Below, in pieces: positions 32,694 to 36,715 of a stretch of DNA of 36,715 bases. Origin of the DNA: Erythrobacter donghaensis. Lineage in GTDB: Bacteria; Pseudomonadota; Alphaproteobacteria; Sphingomonadales; Sphingomonadaceae. Both the position numbers and the translations under genes were made by a program. The stretch covers positions 1 through 36,715 of the forward strand of contig NZ_LSJS01000220.1 in NCBI RefSeq assembly GCF_001557325.1. The letters are read 5' to 3'. Every line of letters begins with the position of its first letter. Position 1 is the stretch's first letter. The notes under the pieces were generated by a model. It was not told where the DNA came from, ran no database searches, and was given only the letters and a program-made list of their open reading frames with translations.

Positions 32694-32996
32694 ATGCTGA
32701 TCGTATTGGCCAAGGCGCAAGTGGGCGAAGGGGCGATGGAAGCGGCACAGGCGGCGATTGCCGACATGGTCGCCGCCTCCAATGCCGAGGCAGGGTGCAT
32801 CGCCTATGCCTTCACGCAGGACGTTTTGCAGCCGGGCGTGATCCACATCGTCGAGAAGTGGCAGGACGAAGCCGCGCTCGCCGCGCACTTCGCCACGCCG
32901 CACATGGCGGCCTTCGGCGCGGCGATTGCGGGGCTCGATTTCAAGGTGATCGAGGCGCTCAAGTTCCCGACCGACGATGGTTCGCCGGTGATGTAG
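32694..32996 (+). CDS. ABM-family antibiotic biosynthesis/quinol monooxygenase-like protein
   Basis: A 100-residue single ferredoxin-like ABM domain, normally a dimer. MLIVLAKAQVGEGAMEAAQA opens the domain, EAGCIAYAFTQDV and IHIVEKWQDEAALAAHFATP follow, and the C-terminal helix ends in EALKFPTDDG. This is the YgiN/putative quinol monooxygenase type, which acts without cofactor on quinols or reactive aromatic compounds. The substrate is not known. GGGAGAGAG lies 3-11 bases upstream of ATG. It follows the CHAT gene by 23 bases and is convergent with the next gene, with 1 base between stops. Confidence 0.85.
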   Translation: MLIVLAKAQVGEGAMEAAQAAIADMVAASNAEAGCIAYAFTQDVLQPGVIHIVEKWQDEAALAAHFATPHMAAFGAAIAGLDFKVIEALKFPTDDGSPVM

Positions 32997-32997
32997 C

Positions 32998-34401
32998 CTA
33001 TTCTGCCGGGAAGGCCTTCGGGTCATCCCGGCGCGGTCCGGTCGCCCCCAGCAGGCGGCGCCTGAACCGCGCGAGCGGCGCGGTGATCAACCCGTGCTGC
33101 TCCATCCACGCGTGATATTCGGCGTATTTCGGGTCTTCGGCGAGGAGGTGCGCCTCCTCGGTCTTGGCGCGCCAGTAATAGATGGCGTTGACCGCGAGGA
33201 GGAAGATGCAGTTGCGCAGCGGCTCGAGGAAGCCGCCGCCCGTCACCAGGAAGGGCAGCACGCTCGCCCACCAGAACAGGTTCTTCGCAAGGTAGGCCGG
33301 GTGACGGGTGAAGCGGTAGGGGCCATTGGTCAGCACGCCGCGATAGGTGAGGTTCGAGAAGCGGATGCCGAACACCACCGTCGCCCAGGCGTAGATGGCG
33401 GTGAGCAGCACCAGCAGTGCGCCCCAGGCCCACAGCAAGGCGGTGTTCCCGGACAGCCAGTGCGCCCAGCCCGGCGTGGCATATTCGTAGCTCAGGATCT
33501 GGTTGTCCGGCCCGATGATGCCCCACACGAAGGGCGGGTAGCACAGCAGCGCGGCGAGCCAGCCGGCGAGGAAGGGATTGCCCGAGCGGATGTGCGAATC
33601 GAGCGGGCGCAGCGTCAGGAGGTAGCCGACGGTGCCGATCTGCACGTCGACGAGGAACAGCAGCGTCACCAGCAGCATGACGAATTCGACAGGATCGGCA
33701 ATGAGTTGCGCCGGGTTCGCCTCCACCACCTGCGCGAAGCCGGGGGGGAGGATCGAGATCATGAAGGCTCCGAAGAAGCCCTTGATCGCCCAGGCGCGCC
33801 AATGCCGGGCGATCGCGGCGCCATCCCACTGGTCGCGCCCTGCGAGCCCCCCGCCCGCCACCAGGGCGCCGAAGTGGAAGCACCCGTCGCGCGGGTTCAC
33901 GAGGTAGCGGTCGAGCCAGATGACGTAGGGCACCGACAGGATCACCAGCGGGACGATCGCGAAGCTCAGAACTTCCATCGAGAACAGGTAGTTGCCCGTC
34001 CAGTACCAGCGTCCCAGCGCGTAGAAGCCGGCGAGCAGCGCCCAGGTCGACCACAGGCCGACCAGCTTGATCACCGCGACCGGCATCACTTCGGGCAAGG
34101 GCCGCCTGAGGCTCCAGTCGATGCCCGTCGAGGGGCGCAGGTGCACCTTGTCGACCAGCACCGACCACGCCGCCATCGGGGCCGCGGTGAAGAGCATTGC
34201 GGTGAGCGCGGCATAAGGCCCTGAAAGAACGCCGCGTTCTCCTCCCAGCGGGCCGCTCAGGCCCACTGCCTCCGCGATCGCGGGATAGGAGCGGCAGAAG
34301 CCGATCCACAGCGCCAGCCCCGCCAGCCCCGCCAGCCCGACGCCGGTCGAGACATCGCTGCGCGGGGGCGCGGTTGGAACTGGAGGCGGCGGCGGATTCA
34401 T
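32998..34401 (-). CDS. Polytopic membrane protein with isoprenylcysteine-methyltransferase-like C-terminus
   Basis: A 467-residue membrane protein with about ten helices. The N-terminus is a Pro-rich cytoplasmic stretch (MNPPPPPVPTAPP). The C-terminal about 110 residues match the ICMT/PEMT family: LTNGPYRFTRHPAYLAKNLF (about residues 350-370) carries the R-H-P-x-Y SAM-binding motif, and RAKTEEAHLLAEDPKYAEY holds the conserved Glu pair near the end. Bacterial relatives methylate small thiols, lipids or phenolic compounds, and the substrate here is unknown. The N-terminal 300 residues have no assigned domain. Three 11-base direct repeats lie 80-115 bases upstream of the ATG at 34401. It is downstream of bamB on the same strand, with a 148-base gap. 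Confidence 0.8.
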   Translation of the reverse strand: MNPPPPPVPTAPPRSDVSTGVGLAGLAGLALWIGFCRSYPAIAEAVGLSGPLGGERGVLSGPYAALTAMLFTAAPMAAWSVLVDKVHLRPSTGIDWSLRRPLPEVMPVAVIKLVGLWSTWALLAGFYALGRWYWTGNYLFSMEVLSFAIVPLVILSVPYVIWLDRYLVNPRDGCFHFGALVAGGGLAGRDQWDGAAIARHWRAWAIKGFFGAFMISILPPGFAQVVEANPAQLIADPVEFVMLLVTLLFLVDVQIGTVGYLLTLRPLDSHIRSGNPFLAGWLAALLCYPPFVWGIIGPDNQILSYEYATPGWAHWLSGNTALLWAWGALLVLLTAIYAWATVVFGIRFSNLTYRGVLTNGPYRFTRHPAYLAKNLFWWASVLPFLVTGGGFLEPLRNCIFLLAVNAIYYWRAKTEEAHLLAEDPKYAEYHAWMEQHGLITAPLARFRRRLLGATGPRRDDPKAFPAE

Positions 34402-34481
34402 GGCCGCATCCTCCTACAGGCCAAGGGTTAACACCCCGGCAACTGGGCTCCGGATCGGCAACAAGCGGGCGAAAAGGGCAC

Positions 34482-34514
34482 CATGACCCGCTCATGACCC
34501 GCCCATAACCCGCC
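34482..34514. repeat. Three 11-bp tandem direct repeats
   Basis: CATGACCCGCT (34482-34492), CATGACCCGCC (34493-34503) and CATAACCCGCC (34504-34514) are head-to-tail with no spacer. The period is one DNA helical turn, so a protein could bind all three on the same face. They sit in the 148-base gap between bamB and the ICMT-like gene, upstream of the latter. Confidence 0.8.
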
Positions 34515-34549
34515 AACGCCGCGCAGTGGCGAAAAGCGGGGGTAGGAGA

Positions 34550-35899
34550 TCACTTCCAGGCGTGGATCGTGCCGCTGTCGTCCAACAGGTAGAGCATCCC
34601 GTCGGCCACCACCGGCGCCATGCTGACGGCCGAGCCGACATCTGCGAAGAGCGTCGCCGAGCCCTCGCCCGCGCTGACCTTCCACAGCTCCCCGCGCGAG
34701 CTGGCGACCCACAGCTGTCCGCCCGCGAGCACCGGGCCGGTCCAGAAGATCTGGCCCTCCTTGTCCTCCTCGTCCCGGTAACGCCGCAGCTGGCTGATCC
34801 AGCGCACCCGCCCCGAAGAGCGGGCGATGGCGAGCAGGCGCGCATCGTCGGTGAGGGTGAAGATCCACTCGCCCGCGATTGCGGGGGTGGAGATGCCGGC
34901 AAGGTTCAGCTCCCAGATGCGCTGGCCGCTGACCAGTTCATAGGCCGCCATGCGCCCGCCCTGCCCGAGCGCGTAGACGCGGCCCGAATCGATGATCGGA
35001 TCGGCGTCGATATCGGTGACCGAGCCGACCGTGGTCGAGATGTTGGTGCGCGCCAGCGCGTCCGACCACAGCACGCGGCCGTTCTCGTAACGATAGGCGG
35101 TGAGCTCGCCGCTCGAATAGCCCGCGACGATCGTGCCCTGCCCGGCGGCGGGCGCGGCGACGCCGAACACGCCCGACTGGGTGTTCGACCCGCTCTCGTC
35201 CCACACCAGCGAGCCGTCGCCGATGGCGAGCGAGATCAGCTGGTTGTCCTGCGTCATCACGAACAGCTGGCCAAAGGCGATGGTGGGCGCGCCGCGCAGG
35301 GGCCCTGCCGGCTTGACCTTCCAAAGCATCTCCCCGGTCTCGGCATCGATCGCCTTGACCTCGCCCACGCCGTTGGTGGCGTAGAGCTTGCCGCCATCGA
35401 AACTGACCCCGCCGCCGAAGGCCGAGGGGCGCATGTCCTTGGTCATGCTCTCGTCGTTCTGGAGCGACCAGAGCCGCGCGCCGGTGTTCTTGTCGAAGGC
35501 GGTGATGACCCCGTCGGTGCCGGTGACGAACAGCTTGCCCGCGCCCACCACCGGCGAGGCGGCGAGGCGCTCGCGGTTGCTCGACCCGGCAACCTGTGCG
35601 GTCCAGACCTTGGAAGGGTTCTCGGCGAGCGCGAGGTGGCCGTAGGACTTGCTCGCCGCGCCGCCGACCTGCGCCCATTCGGGGTTGCCCCGCTGCGGCG
35701 GCAGCACGACGCTGATCCCGGCGAGTGCAGGATCGACCTCGGCCCCGCTCTCGATCCGCGAGAGGATCGGCACGCGGTTGCCGACGGTCGGCGTGGTCTT
35801 GTCCTTGCCGCCGCCGAACAGCCCGCCCTTGCAGCCGGCGAGGCCCGCCGCCAGCACGCCGGCGAGCAGCGCGGCGCGCAGGATTTTGTTCTGTTTCAT
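34550..35899 (-). CDS. bamB: Outer membrane assembly lipoprotein BamB
   Basis: A 449-residue lipoprotein of the BAM complex, which helps BamA insert beta-barrel proteins into the outer membrane. The signal peptide ends in lipobox LAGC (residues 20-23, LAAGLAGCKGGLFGGGK). The mature part is a beta-propeller of PQQ-like repeats, with recurring G-x-x-x-A-x-D-x-x-T-G-x-x-x-W segments (ITAFDKNTGARLWSL, VKAIDAETGEMLWKV, LTAYRYENGRVLW). ATG at 35899 has AAGG 9 bases upstream. It is longer than E. coli BamB (392 aa) by a Lys/Pro-rich linker after the lipobox. The TPR protein gene is 25 bases upstream on the same strand. Confidence 0.94.
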   Translation of the reverse strand: MKQNKILRAALLAGVLAAGLAGCKGGLFGGGKDKTTPTVGNRVPILSRIESGAEVDPALAGISVVLPPQRGNPEWAQVGGAASKSYGHLALAENPSKVWTAQVAGSSNRERLAASPVVGAGKLFVTGTDGVITAFDKNTGARLWSLQNDESMTKDMRPSAFGGGVSFDGGKLYATNGVGEVKAIDAETGEMLWKVKPAGPLRGAPTIAFGQLFVMTQDNQLISLAIGDGSLVWDESGSNTQSGVFGVAAPAAGQGTIVAGYSSGELTAYRYENGRVLWSDALARTNISTTVGSVTDIDADPIIDSGRVYALGQGGRMAAYELVSGQRIWELNLAGISTPAIAGEWIFTLTDDARLLAIARSSGRVRWISQLRRYRDEEDKEGQIFWTGPVLAGGQLWVASSRGELWKVSAGEGSATLFADVGSAVSMAPVVADGMLYLLDDSGTIHAWK

Positions 35900-35924
35900 C
35901 GGTACCTTGCTTCCCATCCCTCGA

Positions 35925-36715
35925 TCATTGCGCAGCGGGCGCGGGCAGAGCCCCTGCGCCTTCGCCCGCGCTATCGCCTTCGTCATCGGACGTGACCCCT
36001 TCGTCCTTCAGCAGCTTCTTCACATCGACGATCGCGTCGACCCCCATCAGCCCTGCCATCTGGCGCGCGCGGCTGCGCAACGTTTCGGGCAGGTCTTCAT
36101 CCTTCGAGATCGCCGCGAACAGCTTGCCCGCCTCGGCGCGGTTGCCGGCTTCGAGCTGCGCCATCGCCACCAGTTCCCCGGCCGAGCCGAAATAGGGATT
36201 GCCGGGCGTCGCCAGATCCTTGAGCTGCGCGATCACCTCGGCCGGCTTCATGGCGTCGTAATCGATGCTGACCTTGCGCACCCGGGCAAGATCCTTGAGC
36301 GCGGGCGGCGTGGTCGGATCGGCGGCGATCTGCTGGTAGAGCCCGCTCGCCTTGGTGCGGTCGCCCGCCTCGAGCGCGGCCGCCGCCTGGATGAACCGCG
36401 CCGCCGCGCGCGCACCGGGCGAGGCATCGTCGCCGAGCAGGCCTGCGACCTTCTCCGAAGCGCTCTTGAAGTCGTTCTTCCCGGCCAGGTCGAGCGCGGA
36501 GATGATCGTTTCCGACTGCGTCTCGAGCGCCCTTTCGGAATAGTTGTGCCAGACCATGTAGCCGCCCAGCAACGCGATCAGCGCCAGCACCCCGCCGAGC
36601 ACCTTGATCCCGTGCTTGCGCATGAATTCGTAGAGCGCATCCTCGCGCACCGCCTCGTCGATGTCGCGGATCAGCACCTCGTCCTCGCGCGAGGGGGCGG
36701 GGGTGTCGGGGGAGG
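35925..36715 (-). CDS. YfgM-like membrane-anchored TPR protein (5' end outside window)
   Basis: The frame runs past the right edge without a stop, so the start lies upstream; the first in-window candidate, GTG at 36677, is probably internal. Visible sequence starts SPDTPAPSREDEVLIRDIDE, continues through a single membrane helix (VLGGVLALIALLGGYMVW, about 28 residues after the GTG) and then helical TPR-like repeats rich in Ala. An acidic, Pro/Ala-rich tail ends the protein. Position directly before bamB matches the yfgM-bamB order of gammaproteobacteria, where YfgM is an inner-membrane chaperone working with SecYEG-PpiD. A role in outer-membrane protein passage is inferred from order and topology. 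Confidence 0.85.
   Translation of the reverse strand, partial: SPDTPAPSREDEVLIRDIDEAVREDALYEFMRKHGIKVLGGVLALIALLGGYMVWHNYSERALETQSETIISALDLAGKNDFKSASEKVAGLLGDDASPGARAAARFIQAAAALEAGDRTKASGLYQQIAADPTTPPALKDLARVRKVSIDYDAMKPAEVIAQLKDLATPGNPYFGSAGELVAMAQLEAGNRAEAGKLFAAISKDEDLPETLRSRARQMAGLMGVDAIVDVKKLLKDEGVTSDDEGDSAGEGAGALPAPAAQ

Overview
The window is a very GC-rich, densely packed stretch of an alphaproteobacterial chromosome, most likely from Sphingomonadales and probably the Erythrobacter/Porphyrobacter group. That placement is an inference from gene content: an archaeal-type class I lysyl-tRNA synthetase, a plant-type glutamate-cysteine ligase, a cheA-R-B-D-Y-W cluster with no recognisable CheZ, an ABC permease fused to an M1 peptidase, and SoxR without SoxS. 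No phage, insertion sequence, CRISPR array, tRNA or rRNA was seen. No gene-free gap exceeds 300 bp.

Positions 1-6822 (+) are one chemotaxis operon: cheA (5' end outside the window), cheR, cheB, cheD, cheY, cheW, two small genes and an MCP. Most junctions are stop/start overlaps. The first small gene (4685-4990) carries a D-x-x-x-Q motif on a helix and may be the missing CheY-P phosphatase (CheT/CheZ-like). The MCP has about six membrane helices with clustered histidines and no periplasmic ligand domain.

Positions 6828-10775 (-) hold a GT4 glycosyltransferase coupled to a PF03706-type membrane protein, and an exported M28 metallopeptidase. Positions 10892-18037 are mixed housekeeping and accessory genes: ettA, a frameshifted small-gene remnant, a degenerate GGDEF protein, a flavin-binding PNPOx-like protein, an Arg/Asp-rich RcnB-like protein, a prolyl-4-hydroxylase-like oxygenase, and lysS with an unusual leader containing two alternative hairpins and a short upstream ORF.

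Positions 18213-21496 (+) are a DinG-like helicase coupled to a SixA-type phosphatase. Positions 21538-26052 (-) are a two-gene ABC system whose permease carries a C-terminal M1 metallopeptidase. Next come soxR and a divergent VOC-family gene around a clear SoxR box, then SRAP, ubiA and a small membrane protein on the minus strand.

Positions 29114-32996 (+) carry rsmE, gshA (promoter with an overlapping palindrome), an exported CHAT-domain protease-like protein preceded by a G10 tract, and an ABM-domain monooxygenase. The end of the window (-) has a large membrane protein with an isoprenylcysteine-methyltransferase-like C-terminus, then bamB and a YfgM-like membrane TPR protein that runs off the edge, together representing outer-membrane assembly.
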